A DNA stretch of 64,000 nucleotides from Diaphorobacter sp. HDW4B (GCF_011305535.1 NZ_CP049905.1:868001-932000); one strand, 5' to 3'. Positions 26,118-35,079 are shown, counted from the stretch's first letter. The notes: generated by a model from the letters alone, not told the origin. Program-made: numbers and translations.

Positions 26118-26876
26118 TCAGCGCCCTTTGAAGACCGGTTTGCGCTTTTCGCGCCAGGCGGTGCCGCCCTCTTTCAAATCGTCCGAATGCACGGTCTGGA
26201 ACACATCGCGCGCAATCGCGTCCGCGTCGTGCTGACCGCGTGCGATCAAATTCAGATGCTTTTTCATGCCGAACAGCGGCAGCGGTGCCATCGCGCTGAG
26301 CGTGTCCGTCAATGTGGAAACGGTGCTCTCGAGCGCCTCCGGCTGAACCAGATGCGTGAGAAAACCGCAGGATTTCATTTCGTCGGCATTCAACCGCTCG
26401 CAGGTGAGAAACAGCCGCTTGGCCGTGTCCAGCCCCAGCCGCGTGACATAACGCTCCAGCCCCGCCTGATAGAAGTGCAGCCCAAGGCGCGCCGCCGGCA
26501 TGAACATCTCCGCCGCGCTCGCGCCCACGCGAAAGTCGCAGGCCAGTGCCATGTCGGTCGCACCGCCGTAAACACCGCCGTGCACCACCGCAATGGTCAC
26601 CGCGCGGCACTGCTCGATGGCATCCACCATCTCGCCAAAGCTGCTGCCTTTCTCCTGACTGTTTTGCACCTCTGATATATCATAGCCACTGCAAAAATAC
26701 TTGCCTTCGCTGCGCAACACCACCACGCGCACGTCGTCAGATGCGTTGATCTTCTGAACGTGCGAAATGATGACTGGCAGATCCTCGGGCGCGAGCCGAT
26801 TGGCGACATCGGGCCGCTTGAGGGTAATGGTGGCAACGTGATTTTGCAGGTGCAACTCGGGCGTCATGTGTATCAT
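26118..26876 (-). CDS. Crotonase-fold enzyme lacking hydratase glutamates
   Basis: A 252-residue enoyl-CoA hydratase/isomerase superfamily protein. The oxyanion-hole segments FCSGYDISEV (61-70) and GGVYGGATDMAL (100-111) are present. The two catalytic glutamates of hydratases are replaced: the first by Asp108, the second by Ala in MPAARLG. The segment VYGGA...F-M-P-x-x-x-LG resembles methylmalonyl-CoA decarboxylase YgfG as I remember it. Placed with malonyl-CoA genes, a decarboxylase or another acyl-CoA role is more likely than hydration. Start may be 26876 or the ATG at 26867. Confidence 0.8.
   Translation of the reverse strand: MIHMTPELHLQNHVATITLKRPDVANRLAPEDLPVIISHVQKINASDDVRVVVLRSEGKYFCSGYDISEVQNSQEKGSSFGEMVDAIEQCRAVTIAVVHGGVYGGATDMALACDFRVGASAAEMFMPAARLGLHFYQAGLERYVTRLGLDTAKRLFLTCERLNADEMKSCGFLTHLVQPEALESTVSTLTDTLSAMAPLPLFGMKKHLNLIARGQHDADAIARDVFQTVHSDDLKEGGTAWREKRKPVFKGR
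26673..26682. promoter_or_regulatory. GATATATC palindrome inside the crotonase gene
   Basis: TGATATATCA is a perfect ten-base palindrome inside coding sequence, sharing the GATATATC core with sites at 26887 and 27343. It may be an auxiliary operator of the GntR regulator. Confidence 0.35.
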
Positions 26877-26886
26877 TAGCCTCAAC

Positions 26887-26896
26887 AGATATATCT
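26887..26896. promoter_or_regulatory. GATATATC palindrome in the divergent promoter region
   Basis: AGATATATCT is a perfect palindrome in the 31-base gap between the crotonase and GntR starts; AT-rich TAATATTA follows it. This is the natural place for an operator controlling both genes. Confidence 0.5.
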
Positions 26897-26907
26897 AATA
26901 TTAGAAA

Positions 26908-27630
26908 ATGAGTCAGCATACCGCACATACAGAGAAAACCCTAGGTCTGCCGAGCATGCAGGACAGGATCCGTCTGGCGTTGGAGCACGACCTGCGCAGC
27001 GGCACCCTCCTGCCGGGAGACCCCATCGACGAACAGGAACTGTGCGAACGTTTCCAGGCATCCCGCACGCCCGTCCGCGAAGCCTTGTTGCTGCTGTCCG
27101 CCAAGGGGATGATCAGCATCCTGCCGCGCTCCGGCATCTATGTACGCCAGCTGGAACTGCGCGAACTGATCGCCATGATGGAAGGCGTTGGAGAACTCGA
27201 AGGCGTGGTCGCGCGCCTGGCAGCCAACCGCATCAACAACGAGCAGAAAGAACACCTCAAACAAGCGCTGGAAGATACCCGCGCCTGTGCAAACTCAGCA
27301 GACTCCATTGGCTACGAGCAGGCCAATGTCCGCCTGCATGATTTGATATATCAATCAAGCGGAAACACCTACATCGTCGAGCAGACCCGCGAAGCCCGCC
27401 TGCGCGTCGCCCCCTATCGCGGAAAGATGTTCGAGAAGCCCGAACGCCTGCTGCGCTCCCAGGCTGAACACGAAGCCGTGGTGGCCGCCATCATCAACGG
27501 CGACAGCGAAGGCGCAGCAGAAGCCATGCGCAACCACATCTCCGCCGGAGGACGCGCTTTCGCCGACATGGTCTTGGCACCGCCTGTGCAGCAAGGACTC
27601 CAGCCCAAAAGACGCAAGCGCAAGGCTTGA
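26908..27630 (+). CDS. GntR-family (FadR/FCD) transcriptional regulator
   Basis: A 240-residue regulator with an N-terminal winged helix (QELCERFQASRTPVREALLLLSAKG, read in parts, about residues 43-68) and a C-terminal all-helical FCD ligand domain with LEGVVARLAA and LHDLIYQSSGN. A basic tail PKRRKRKA is unusual. It is divergent from the crotonase-tctC-caiB-matB set with only 31 bases between, so it probably controls that set in response to an acyl-CoA or carboxylate. GATATATC palindromes lie in the gap and on both sides. Confidence 0.92.
   Translation: MSQHTAHTEKTLGLPSMQDRIRLALEHDLRSGTLLPGDPIDEQELCERFQASRTPVREALLLLSAKGMISILPRSGIYVRQLELRELIAMMEGVGELEGVVARLAANRINNEQKEHLKQALEDTRACANSADSIGYEQANVRLHDLIYQSSGNTYIVEQTREARLRVAPYRGKMFEKPERLLRSQAEHEAVVAAIINGDSEGAAEAMRNHISAGGRAFADMVLAPPVQQGLQPKRRKRKA
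27343..27354. promoter_or_regulatory. GATATATC palindrome inside the GntR gene
   Basis: TTGATATATCAA is a perfect twelve-base palindrome within the regulator's coding sequence, the third site with the GATATATC core in about 680 bases. Confidence 0.35.
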
Positions 27631-27644
27631 ACACGACAAAAGCA

Positions 27645-27674
27645 AACGGCGCGTGGTCAATCCAACGCGCCGTT
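27645..27674. terminator. Bidirectional hairpin between the GntR gene and tctC
   Basis: AACGGCGCGT and ACGCGCCGTT form a perfect ten-base-pair stem with a ten-base loop between two convergent genes. The flanking runs are short (TTCTTC on one side, GCTTTTG read from the other), so efficiency is uncertain. Confidence 0.65.
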
Positions 27675-27725
27675 CTTCATGGAAAGCCGAGCATTCAATA
27701 GAAGCCAAAGGGCTTCACGAAAGAC

Positions 27726-28772
27726 TCACTCCAGCTTCGCCCCCGAAGCCTTCACCACCTGTGCCCAGCGCTTGACTTCACCGCTGACCATCTTGCCAAA
27801 GTCCTGCGACGAGAGGCCGCCGAATTCTGCGCCGTTGCTGGCCCAGGCGGCCTTCACTTCTTCGGCCTGACCGAGCTTGTTGAACTCGTCGACGATGCGC
27901 GCGGCCATTTCGGGTGATGTGCCCTTGGGGGCCCAGAGGCCGTACCAAGTGGACACGGTGTAGTCGGGCAGACCCACTTCGGCGGCGCACGGAACATCCG
28001 GCAGCGCGGGGTTGCGCTTGGCACCGGAAACCAGCATCGGCTTGATGCGCCCGCCCTTGATGTGCGCGGCGGAGGAGCCCAGGCCGTCGAACATCATGTC
28101 CACGTTGCCGCCGATCAGATCCTGCAGCGCCGGGCCTGCGCCGCGGTACGGGATGTGCGTGATGAAGGTGTTGGTCTGCAGCTTGAACAGTTCACCCGCC
28201 AGATGGTGCGACGTGCCGGAGCCTGCCGAGCCATAGTTGTACTTGCCGGGCTTGGCCTTGAGCATGGCGAGGAACTCTTTGAAATCCTTGGCAGTCACGT
28301 TGCGGGGATTGACCACGATGACCTGCGGCACCTTGGCCAGCAGTGCAAGTGGCACAAAGTCCTTTTCGATGTCGTAGTCGAGCTTGGGATACATCGACGG
28401 CGCAATCGCATGGTGCACCGCGCCCATGAACAGGCCATAGCCGTCATGCGGCAGCTTGGCGGCAATGCTCGCGCCCACGGTACCGCCCGCGCCACCACGG
28501 TTGTCGATGATCAGCGACTTGCCCGTGGATTTGGAGAACTGCGCTGCGAGCGGGCGCGCAAAGGCGTCCGTGCCGCCCCCGGCCGGGAAAGGAACGACCA
28601 CGGTCACCGGCTTGCTCGGCCAGCTTGCAGCGGCAGGGTCGGCCGCGAAACTGCGGCCCGCGCCCGCCATCATCAAACCGGCTGCACCGGCTGCGCGCAG
28701 CACGTCGCGACGCTGCAGGTTGCCGATTGCGCCCATGGTGGGATCTGCCTGGAATGCGTTGTTGCCTGGCAT
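27726..28772 (-). CDS. TctC-family (Bug) binding protein with Tat-like leader
   Basis: A 348-residue periplasmic binding protein of the TctC family. The N-terminus has NLQRRDVLRAAGAAGLMMAG, whose RR motif followed by a weakly hydrophobic stretch suggests Tat export rather than Sec. WPSKPVTVVVPFPAGGGTD and LIIDNRGGAGGTVGA are the family motifs. It lies downstream of matA and matR on the same strand but behind its own promoter, so it is probably the binding protein for malonate or a relative. Confidence 0.9.
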   Translation of the reverse strand: MPGNNAFQADPTMGAIGNLQRRDVLRAAGAAGLMMAGAGRSFAADPAAASWPSKPVTVVVPFPAGGGTDAFARPLAAQFSKSTGKSLIIDNRGGAGGTVGASIAAKLPHDGYGLFMGAVHHAIAPSMYPKLDYDIEKDFVPLALLAKVPQVIVVNPRNVTAKDFKEFLAMLKAKPGKYNYGSAGSGTSHHLAGELFKLQTNTFITHIPYRGAGPALQDLIGGNVDMMFDGLGSSAAHIKGGRIKPMLVSGAKRNPALPDVPCAAEVGLPDYTVSTWYGLWAPKGTSPEMAARIVDEFNKLGQAEEVKAAWASNGAEFGGLSSQDFGKMVSGEVKRWAQVVKASGAKLE

Positions 28773-28874
28773 GTTGTCTGTCTCCTCGTTCTACTCTTGC
28801 GTTGGATGGGTGGCTCGCGCGGTACAGCTTGTCTGTTCCGCGCGAGCCGAAATGGGTCAGCCCTCCATGATCCT

Positions 28875-28890
28875 CAAATGTGAACATTTG
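28875..28890. promoter_or_regulatory. Perfect inverted repeat over the promoter of the second tctC gene
   Basis: CAAATGT-GA-ACATTTG is a perfect 16-base inverted repeat. On the minus strand a promoter TTGTCA (28911-28916) -N17/18- CTACAA or TACAAA (about 28887-28893) overlaps it, so a bound repressor would block the -10. The TGT-N2-ACA core fits FCD-type GntR operators, which points to the nearby MatR-like protein. Confidence 0.55.
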
Positions 28891-29060
28891 TAGCCAATCG
28901 CTTTTGCTATTGACAAACTTCCGTTCACATCAGCGCTCAACATCTACGGGCTTTCCCGAGGTAAAAGCAACTCTGTTGTCGAATCTCCCGCAGTGGATTC
29001 AAGGGCAGGCGCATGTTGCGTGCTTGCAGCAAATGCGCCCATTCCAAATTCGTTGCTCCG
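28891..29060. other. Gap between tctC promoter and matA
   Basis: No coding frame is credible here. On the minus strand GGCGCAT (29033-29039) and ATGCGCC (29008-29014) form a stem downstream of matA without a T-run, possibly a weak terminator. Confidence 0.4.
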
Positions 29061-30518
29061 TCAATCGCGGCACAGCGTGTCGATTTCGCTGGAAACCGGC
29101 ACGCGGCCTTCGTGCAGCATGCTGCGGTGCTTGTCGAGCTTTTTCAGGTCGTAGAGGTAATTCACCATCATCCCGAACGACTGCTTCATGCCCTTGGACG
29201 ACGGGTCGCCTGCCCAGTTCAGGCGCTCCACGCGCGCACCATTGCCGAGGTGAAAACGCGCTACGGGATCGATCGGCTTGTCGTCCACCATGCCGCGTCC
29301 CAGATAGCGCGCCGCGCATTCGGTGACGAACTGGCGCACGGGCGATTTCGCATCGAGCTCCAGCGCATTGGCGTCCGCTGCGGCCAGCACATGCGCGGCC
29401 TGCGGTGGCTCAAAACCCACCACCCTGCCCAGCTCAGCCAGACGCTTTTCATCGAGCAATTCGAGTTGCTGCGCGCAGTTCTTGCCCAGCCACGAACGGA
29501 AGCCCGGAATCGGCGACAGCGTCGCAAAGCGCTTGAGTTTGGGGAACTCTGCGGTCAGCGTTTCCACCACATGCTTGATCAGCGAATCGCCGAAGCTCAC
29601 GCCGCGCAGGCCGGTCTGCGTGTTGCTGATCGAGTAGAAGATCGCGGTCGTCGCCTTGCTCAGGTCGGCAGCTTCGGCGGATTCGTCCAGCAGCGGCGTG
29701 ATGCTGGCGGAAATGTCGGTGACCAGCGCCACTTCCACAAAGATCAGCGGCTCGTTGGGCAGACGCGGATGGAAGAAGCCGTAGCAGCGGCGGTCGCTGT
29801 CGAGGCGGTTCTTCAGATCGGCCCAGCTGCGGATGTCGTGCACGGCCTCGTACTTGATGAGCTTTTCGATGAGCGACGCGGGCGAGTCCCAGGACAGGCG
29901 CTGCAGCTCCAGAAACGCGATGTCGAACCAAGTGGCGAACAACTGCTCCAGTTCAGCCTCCAGCGGCATCAGGCGCTTGTCGCCCTTCAGATGCGGCAGC
30001 AGCTCGGCACGCAGATCGACCAGAAAACGCATGCCGTTCGGAAACGCCGCAAAACGCTGCAACAGGCGCGTGCGCGGCGACGTCAGCACGCGGCGCAGTT
30101 GGGCTTCGGCCTGCGGCGCGTCGGGCGTGCCGACAGCGGCTTCGTATTTCTGCTGCGCATTCTTCACGCGCGATGCATCGGGCGTGAACTGCTCGCACAT
30201 CAGCAGCCAGAGATCGTGGCGCTCCTCGGGCGAGGCTTCGGCGTACCAACTGGCCACCGCCTCGGCGCGGCGACCGCCTTCGATTTCGCTCACGCGCGGC
30301 GCGACGACTTCCTGCAGATCCGTCAACACGCGCCGCAGCGCACGCGGCGACAGGGCTTCGTTGCCACGACGCAGTGTGGCTTCGAGCCGGTCATGGGTCG
30401 AGCGCGGCGCACCCGAATCCTTGGCCGAGGCTTTTTCAGAAGTGGATTCGGACGTTTTCGAGTCCCCGCCCATCAGACGGGCGACGTTGCGGGACAACCA
30501 GGTGGTAGCGGCATTCAT
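29061..30518 (-). CDS. matA: Malonyl-CoA decarboxylase
   Basis: A 485-residue malonyl-CoA decarboxylase, converting malonyl-CoA to acetyl-CoA and CO2. An N-terminal helical domain is followed by a GNAT-fold domain with FFHPRLPNEPLIFVEVALV, the catalytic region ending SPIPGFRSWL, and a conserved tail NYLYDLKKLDKHRSMLHEG. These blocks match MatA of Rhizobium and eukaryotic MCD. It overlaps matR by ATGA, so the two are co-transcribed. With MatB it gives malonate to acetyl-CoA. Confidence 0.95.
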   Translation of the reverse strand: MNAATTWLSRNVARLMGGDSKTSESTSEKASAKDSGAPRSTHDRLEATLRRGNEALSPRALRRVLTDLQEVVAPRVSEIEGGRRAEAVASWYAEASPEERHDLWLLMCEQFTPDASRVKNAQQKYEAAVGTPDAPQAEAQLRRVLTSPRTRLLQRFAAFPNGMRFLVDLRAELLPHLKGDKRLMPLEAELEQLFATWFDIAFLELQRLSWDSPASLIEKLIKYEAVHDIRSWADLKNRLDSDRRCYGFFHPRLPNEPLIFVEVALVTDISASITPLLDESAEAADLSKATTAIFYSISNTQTGLRGVSFGDSLIKHVVETLTAEFPKLKRFATLSPIPGFRSWLGKNCAQQLELLDEKRLAELGRVVGFEPPQAAHVLAAADANALELDAKSPVRQFVTECAARYLGRGMVDDKPIDPVARFHLGNGARVERLNWAGDPSSKGMKQSFGMMVNYLYDLKKLDKHRSMLHEGRVPVSSEIDTLCRD

Positions 30519-31183
30519 AGGGCAATCCGGGACGAATGGAGGCGCGCCAGCTCGCGCAGCGCCTCTCGTTGGGCAAAAAGGTGGTGGCGCATGGCCTGTT
30601 CGGCGGCATCGGCGTCGCGGCGCTTGAGTGCGGCGAACACGTCCTGATGTTCATGAAGGCTGTTGTCCAGCCGCCCCGGCGCATGCAGTTGCTGCAGCCG
30701 TGCGAGGCGAAGAATCTTGCGCAGATCACCAATGCTCTGCGCAAGCCAGCGGTTGTCGGCCAGCGTGATGAAGGCTTCGTGAATCGCCAGATTGGCCGCG
30801 TAGTATTCGTTGATGTCGCCCGCGTCGGCGTGACGCTGCAGGCGCTCATGCAGCGCTTCGAGCGCGTTGATGTCGGCCTGCGTCGCCTTCTGCGTGGCCT
30901 CGAACGCGGCGCGGCCTTCGAGCAGGCCGATCACCGGAAAAATCTCGTCCACATCGCGCTCGGTGATCTGGGCGACAAAGCAGCCACGGCGCGGCTCGTG
31001 CCGGGCCAGCCCTTCGGCCACCAACACCTTCAAAGCTTCTCGCAGCGGCGTGCGCGAGATTTCAAGCTGCTCGCACAGCCGCACCTCATCGAGAAAGCTG
31101 CCGGGGGCGAGCGTCCCGTCGAAGATCAGTTCCCGCAGTCTTTCAGCGACCTGATCGTGCATGGAGTTGGCTAGCGTGCGCAT
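30515..31183 (-). CDS. matR: GntR-family regulator of malonate genes
   Basis: A 222-residue FadR/FCD-type GntR protein. The winged helix contains DEVRLCEQLEISRTPLREAL and VAEGLARHEPRRGCFV, and the C-terminal FCD domain has LAIHEAFI and EHQDVFAALKRRDADAAEQAM. It is translationally coupled to malonyl-CoA decarboxylase (ATGA), the same pairing as matR-matA of rhizobia, so malonate or malonyl-CoA is the likely effector. Confidence 0.9.
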   Translation of the reverse strand: MRTLANSMHDQVAERLRELIFDGTLAPGSFLDEVRLCEQLEISRTPLREALKVLVAEGLARHEPRRGCFVAQITERDVDEIFPVIGLLEGRAAFEATQKATQADINALEALHERLQRHADAGDINEYYAANLAIHEAFITLADNRWLAQSIGDLRKILRLARLQQLHAPGRLDNSLHEHQDVFAALKRRDADAAEQAMRHHLFAQREALRELARLHSSRIAL

Positions 31184-31286
31184 GGCGATATCGGGCTGTC
31201 CGGGCTGGGTTTCTAAATATCAGCACATTTACATACAACGCGTGATGCCATCATTCTGCTGACATCGGTCGTCAATTGATGGCAAA

Positions 31287-31302
31287 ACACATTCGCATGT
31301 GT
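31287..31302. promoter_or_regulatory. Inverted repeat upstream of matR
   Basis: ACACAT-TCGC-ATGTGT lies 104-119 bases before the matR start, between it and the mhpR stop. A second candidate, TTACATACAA at 31229-31238, resembles the FCD-type core and is closer to the promoter. Either may bind MatR; evidence is weak. Confidence 0.3.
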
Positions 31303-31351
31303 AATTTCTCATAATTATGAATGAAAGTGCGGATTTCCAACAGTCGGGTAT

Positions 31352-32191
31352 CTACGAAGATTCGTTACTGCCCTGTAACCACGGCTGCATGTCTTTGCCG
31401 ATGCGGCTGGCAAGACGTTTCAGACGCGGCAAATAACGCTGCTCCAGCTCTGCCACGGAAACCGCCGCGCGCGGAAAAATCAGGTTCACACCACCCACCA
31501 GCTTGCGCCCGCTGATGATGGGCACGGCAATCGCACCCGTAGTCTTCTCGCGAATCCAGTCGCCGTCGTTCACCGCGTAGCCGCGCGTACGTGTCTCGGC
31601 AATCAGTCGGTCGACAGCTGTGCGATCACGCGCCATCTCGCCCACCGCATCGTCGCGCTGGGCAAGCAGCGCCAGCAGACCTTCCAGTTCGGCCTCGGTG
31701 CAGGCTGCGAGATAGGCACGGCCCATCGCGGTGAAGAACAGCGGCAGCTTCTCGCCAATCATTCCGCGATGCTGCGACAGCAGACTGAAGCGGTGCGTGC
31801 TCTCGCGCACCACCATGAAGCCACCTTCGAGCGCGCCCAGATCGCACGGCCACATCAGGTCAGGCAAGGCCGCACGCATCAGCGGCAGCGCAACCTGATC
31901 GACCCAGTCGTCGTGCACAAATCCCTCACTCAGGCTGCGCACGGCAAAGGTCAGGTAGTACTGCCCGTCCTTCTCGCCACGGCGCACGAAGCCATCGGCA
32001 CGCAGTGTCTCCAGCAAACGCTTGACGGTGGTGCGATGGATGCCGCAGGCCTGCGCCAGTTCGGTGGTGGAGGCGATTCCGCCCGGCGCGCGGTTGAGCG
32101 CCTGCAGCACCAGCAGACCACGCGAAAGACTGCGCACTTCCTTGTAGTCGTTGTCGGCAAATGTGGTCGAAATCCCACGTCTGGTCGCCAT
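31352..32191 (-). CDS. mhpR: IclR-family activator of phenylpropionate catabolism (MhpR)
   Basis: A 279-residue IclR regulator, with an N-terminal winged helix (LQALNRAPGGIASTTELAQA and IHRTTVKRLLETL) and a C-terminal effector domain (FFTAMGRAYLA, GAIAVPIISG). It is divergent from mhpA, as in E. coli and Comamonas, and the gap contains a GTGCAC repeat like the known MhpR operator. It should activate the mhp genes in response to 3-(3-hydroxyphenyl)propionate. Confidence 0.92.
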   Translation of the reverse strand: MATRRGISTTFADNDYKEVRSLSRGLLVLQALNRAPGGIASTTELAQACGIHRTTVKRLLETLRADGFVRRGEKDGQYYLTFAVRSLSEGFVHDDWVDQVALPLMRAALPDLMWPCDLGALEGGFMVVRESTHRFSLLSQHRGMIGEKLPLFFTAMGRAYLAACTEAELEGLLALLAQRDDAVGEMARDRTAVDRLIAETRTRGYAVNDGDWIREKTTGAIAVPIISGRKLVGGVNLIFPRAAVSVAELEQRYLPRLKRLASRIGKDMQPWLQGSNESS

Positions 32192-32228
32192 GATCGGACT
32201 CTTCTTAAGGGTTAGTTCGAAGGTTTAT

Positions 32229-32243
32229 GTGCACCTGGTGCAC
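32229..32243. promoter_or_regulatory. Probable MhpR operator
   Basis: GTGCAC-CTG-GTGCAC between mhpR and mhpA. To my recollection the E. coli MhpR operator has the same core. It lies 81-95 bases before the mhpA start, a normal place for an IclR-type activator site. Confidence 0.75.
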
Positions 32244-32323
32244 GCGGTTCTCAGTGTACGACCCGGCCTTGAGAATTATCAAAGCTTATCGCTCATCACT
32301 GATATTTCTCACGGAGACTGCCC

Positions 32324-34111
32324 ATGACAAATGCCTCAACGAGACAAAACCCAACCGACTCGCATGACGTGATCATCGTCGGCGCGGGCCCTGTCGGCCT
32401 GACCATCGCCAATACGCTGGGCCTTGCTGGCGTGAAGGTGCTGATCATCGAAAAGCTAGACCAGGTGATCGACTACCCGCGCGCCATCGGCATCGACGAC
32501 GAAGCGCTGCGCACGCTGCAGGCGGCCGGTCTTTCCGAGCAAGTACAGGCACACATCACGCCCGATCACTGGATGCGTTTCTATACCGCCAGCGGCCAGT
32601 GTTTCGCATCGATTGAACCACGCACCGACGAATTCGGCTGGTCGCGCCGCAACGCCTTCATCCAGCCGCAAGTGGACGAGATTCTGTATCAGGGCCTCAA
32701 GCGTTTCCCGCATGTGCAGGTGCTGTTCGGCCACGAGCTGCAGCAGTTCTCGCAAAGCGATGCGGGCGTCCAGGTCACCGTGAAAGGAAACGACGGCAAC
32801 GAACGCAACGTGTCCGTGCGCTATCTGGTGGCCTGCGACGGCGGCAACAGCCTCGTGCGTCGCACGCTCAACGTGCCCTACGAAGGCCGCACCAAGCCCA
32901 ATCAATGGATCGTCGTCGACGTGCGCAACGACCCGCTCGGCACGCCGCACATCGACATGCACTGCGATCCCGAGCGCCCCTATGTGTCGGCAGCCCTGCC
33001 CCACGGCATCCGCCGCTTCGAATTCATGGTGATGCCGGGCGAGACCGAGGAAGAACTCTCCAAGCCCGAAAACCTCGCCAAGCTCATGCAGAAGGTGGTG
33101 GCCGATCCGGACAAGGTGGACTACATCCGCAAGCGCGTCTACACCCACAACGCGCGCCTCGCTGCACGCTTTCGCGTGGGCCGCGTTCTGCTCGCGGGCG
33201 ATGCGGCGCACATCATGCCCGTGTGGCAAGGTCAGGGCTACAACAGCGGCATGCGCGACGCGGGCAATCTCGCGTGGAAGCTGGCGATGGTGGTCCACGG
33301 TCAAGCCGATGCCGCGCTGCTCGACAGCTACGAGCAAGAACGCCGCACCCATGCCCGCAGCATGATCCACCTCTCCGAAGTGGCGGGCGACATCTTTGCG
33401 CCCGAGAGCCACACCGTCGCCAAGGTGCGCGACACCGCCATGCTCGCGCTCAACGTGCTGCCGCCCGTGAAGCAATACTTCGCCGAAATGCGCTTCAAGC
33501 CCATGCCGCGCTACGAACAAGGCGTGGTGCTGCACCAGACCGCCACTGGCAATCGCGGCGCGAAGATGCCATTTGGTGGACTGCTCGATGGTTCGGGCAA
33601 CACGCCGATGAGCCGCCTGCTCGGCCTGATGGCCGAGAAGAAGGAGTCGCTGGTCGGCCGCCTCGTGCACGGACTGCAGGTGCCCGAGCCCAGCCCCATC
33701 GGCCGCATGTTCATCCAGCCGCGCGTGAGCACTTTGGCGGGCGAGACCGTGCGCCTGGACGACGTGATCGGCCTGCACTTTGCCATCATCGCCTGGGGAA
33801 CGGACCCAAGCTACGGCATGAACGACGCGGCACGCGCATTCTGGCAACGCCTCGGCGCGCGCCTCATCCGCGTTATGCCCACGGTGCAACTCAAGCACTC
33901 CTCGCCCACCCACGACGACGTCATCACCATCGGCGACGCGCAGGGCCGCATCAAGGACTGGTTCAGCACGCAATCCAAGTCCATCGTCTTCGTGCGCCCG
34001 GACCGCTTTGTCGCCGCGCTCGCATCGCCGCAGGAAGTGTCGGCAGTGACTGAACAACTCGCGCATGTGCTGCACAGCGCAATGCCTGCCCACATGGAGG
34101 TGCTCGCATGA
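32324..34111 (+). CDS. mhpA: 3-(3-hydroxyphenyl)propionate / 3-hydroxycinnamate hydroxylase
   Basis: A 595-residue FAD-dependent monooxygenase that uses NADH and oxygen to form the 2,3-dihydroxy product, the first step of the mhp route. [15 protein letters not shown] (about residues 16-30) is the FAD dinucleotide motif, [12 protein letters not shown] contains the DG motif, and [20 protein letters not shown] is the GD motif of class A hydroxylases. GGAG precedes the ATG. It overlaps mhpB by ATGA. Length is slightly greater than the E. coli enzyme. Confidence 0.95.
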   Translation: MTNASTRQNPTDSHDVIIVGAGPVGLTIANTLGLAGVKVLIIEKLDQVIDYPRAIGIDDEALRTLQAAGLSEQVQAHITPDHWMRFYTASGQCFASIEPRTDEFGWSRRNAFIQPQVDEILYQGLKRFPHVQVLFGHELQQFSQSDAGVQVTVKGNDGNERNVSVRYLVACDGGNSLVRRTLNVPYEGRTKPNQWIVVDVRNDPLGTPHIDMHCDPERPYVSAALPHGIRRFEFMVMPGETEEELSKPENLAKLMQKVVADPDKVDYIRKRVYTHNARLAARFRVGRVLLAGDAAHIMPVWQGQGYNSGMRDAGNLAWKLAMVVHGQADAALLDSYEQERRTHARSMIHLSEVAGDIFAPESHTVAKVRDTAMLALNVLPPVKQYFAEMRFKPMPRYEQGVVLHQTATGNRGAKMPFGGLLDGSGNTPMSRLLGLMAEKKESLVGRLVHGLQVPEPSPIGRMFIQPRVSTLAGETVRLDDVIGLHFAIIAWGTDPSYGMNDAARAFWQRLGARLIRVMPTVQLKHSSPTHDDVITIGDAQGRIKDWFSTQSKSIVFVRPDRFVAALASPQEVSAVTEQLAHVLHSAMPAHMEVLA

Positions 34112-35079
34112 AAATGACTAACCCACGCAAAGCCAGCCGCGCGTTTCTCGGCATGTCGCATTCGCCGTTGCTCGGACTGAACCCGATCGACGAAGACGAC
34201 CAGATGGCCATCGACATGGCCGTGAGCGCCGCGCGCACCTTTGTGCACGAGTTCGGACCCGAGCTCATCGTGCTGATCGGCCCGGACCACTACAACGGCT
34301 TCTTCAACGAGCTGATGCCGCCCTTCTGCATCGGTTCAGAAGCCACCGCCGTGGGCGACTACCTGTCGCCCGCCGGGCCGCTCAACGTCGCGCAGGACAA
34401 GGCGCTCGCGCTCGCCAAGCACCTGATGAATGACAACTTCGACATGGCGGTGTCGCGCCGCATGCTGGTCGATCATGGCTTCTCGCAAGCCCTGCAGTTT
34501 CTGTGGGATGACGAGATGAAGACGCCGCCCCTGATTCCGATCTTCGTGAACTCGGTCTCGCAGCCCAGCATCGCGCGCCTCTCGCGCTGCCGCACGCTGG
34601 GCCAGAGCATCGGCCAGTTTCTCGACACGCTGCCCGAACGCACACTGCTGATCGGCTCCGGCGGTCTGTCGCACGAGCCACCGGTTCCCACCATGGAACA
34701 CCCCGATCTGGCCGTGCGCGAGCGCATCACCAACAAGCGCATGCCCACGCAGCAAGAGCGCGATGCCAAGACCGAACGCGTGAAGGCCGCAGGCATGGCG
34801 CTGGCCCATGGCGAAGACTGGATGAAGCCGCTCAACCCCGAGTGGGACCACCGCTGGATGCAGGCCATGGCGAGCGGCGAGCTCGATGCGCTGTGCGCGA
34901 TGAGCGAGGAATCGATCTCGCAGCAAGCAGGCAACTCCGCGCACGAATCCAAGACCTGGCTGGTGGCTCGCAGCGCCTTGCCTCTGAACACAGAACTGCC
35001 CTGCCCGCTTCAAACATACCGCTGCATGCCTGCGCTGATCGCAGGCTACGGCGTGATGTTCATGCACACAAATACCTGA
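34108..35079 (+). CDS. mhpB: 2,3-dihydroxyphenylpropionate 1,2-dioxygenase (extradiol)
   Basis: A 323-residue class III (LigB-type) extradiol dioxygenase that opens the ring of 2,3-dihydroxyphenylpropionate next to the diol using Fe(II). [11 protein letters not shown] supplies a metal histidine, [11 protein letters not shown] and [13 protein letters not shown] provide the other conserved histidines and acid. Start is coupled to mhpA. The C-terminus [13 protein letters not shown] matches the family. Confidence 0.95.
   Translation: MKMTNPRKASRAFLGMSHSPLLGLNPIDEDDQMAIDMAVSAARTFVHEFGPELIVLIGPDHYNGFFNELMPPFCIGSEATAVGDYLSPAGPLNVAQDKALALAKHLMNDNFDMAVSRRMLVDHGFSQALQFLWDDEMKTPPLIPIFVNSVSQPSIARLSRCRTLGQSIGQFLDTLPERTLLIGSGGLSHEPPVPTMEHPDLAVRERITNKRMPTQQERDAKTERVKAAGMALAHGEDWMKPLNPEWDHRWMQAMASGELDALCAMSEESISQQAGNSAHESKTWLVARSALPLNTELPCPLQTYRCMPALIAGYGVMFMHTNT

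Noticed and set aside
32456-34093. A 545-codon minus-strand frame inside mhpA
   Set aside because: A shadow of mhpA; composition is His/Ala/Val-rich without motifs.
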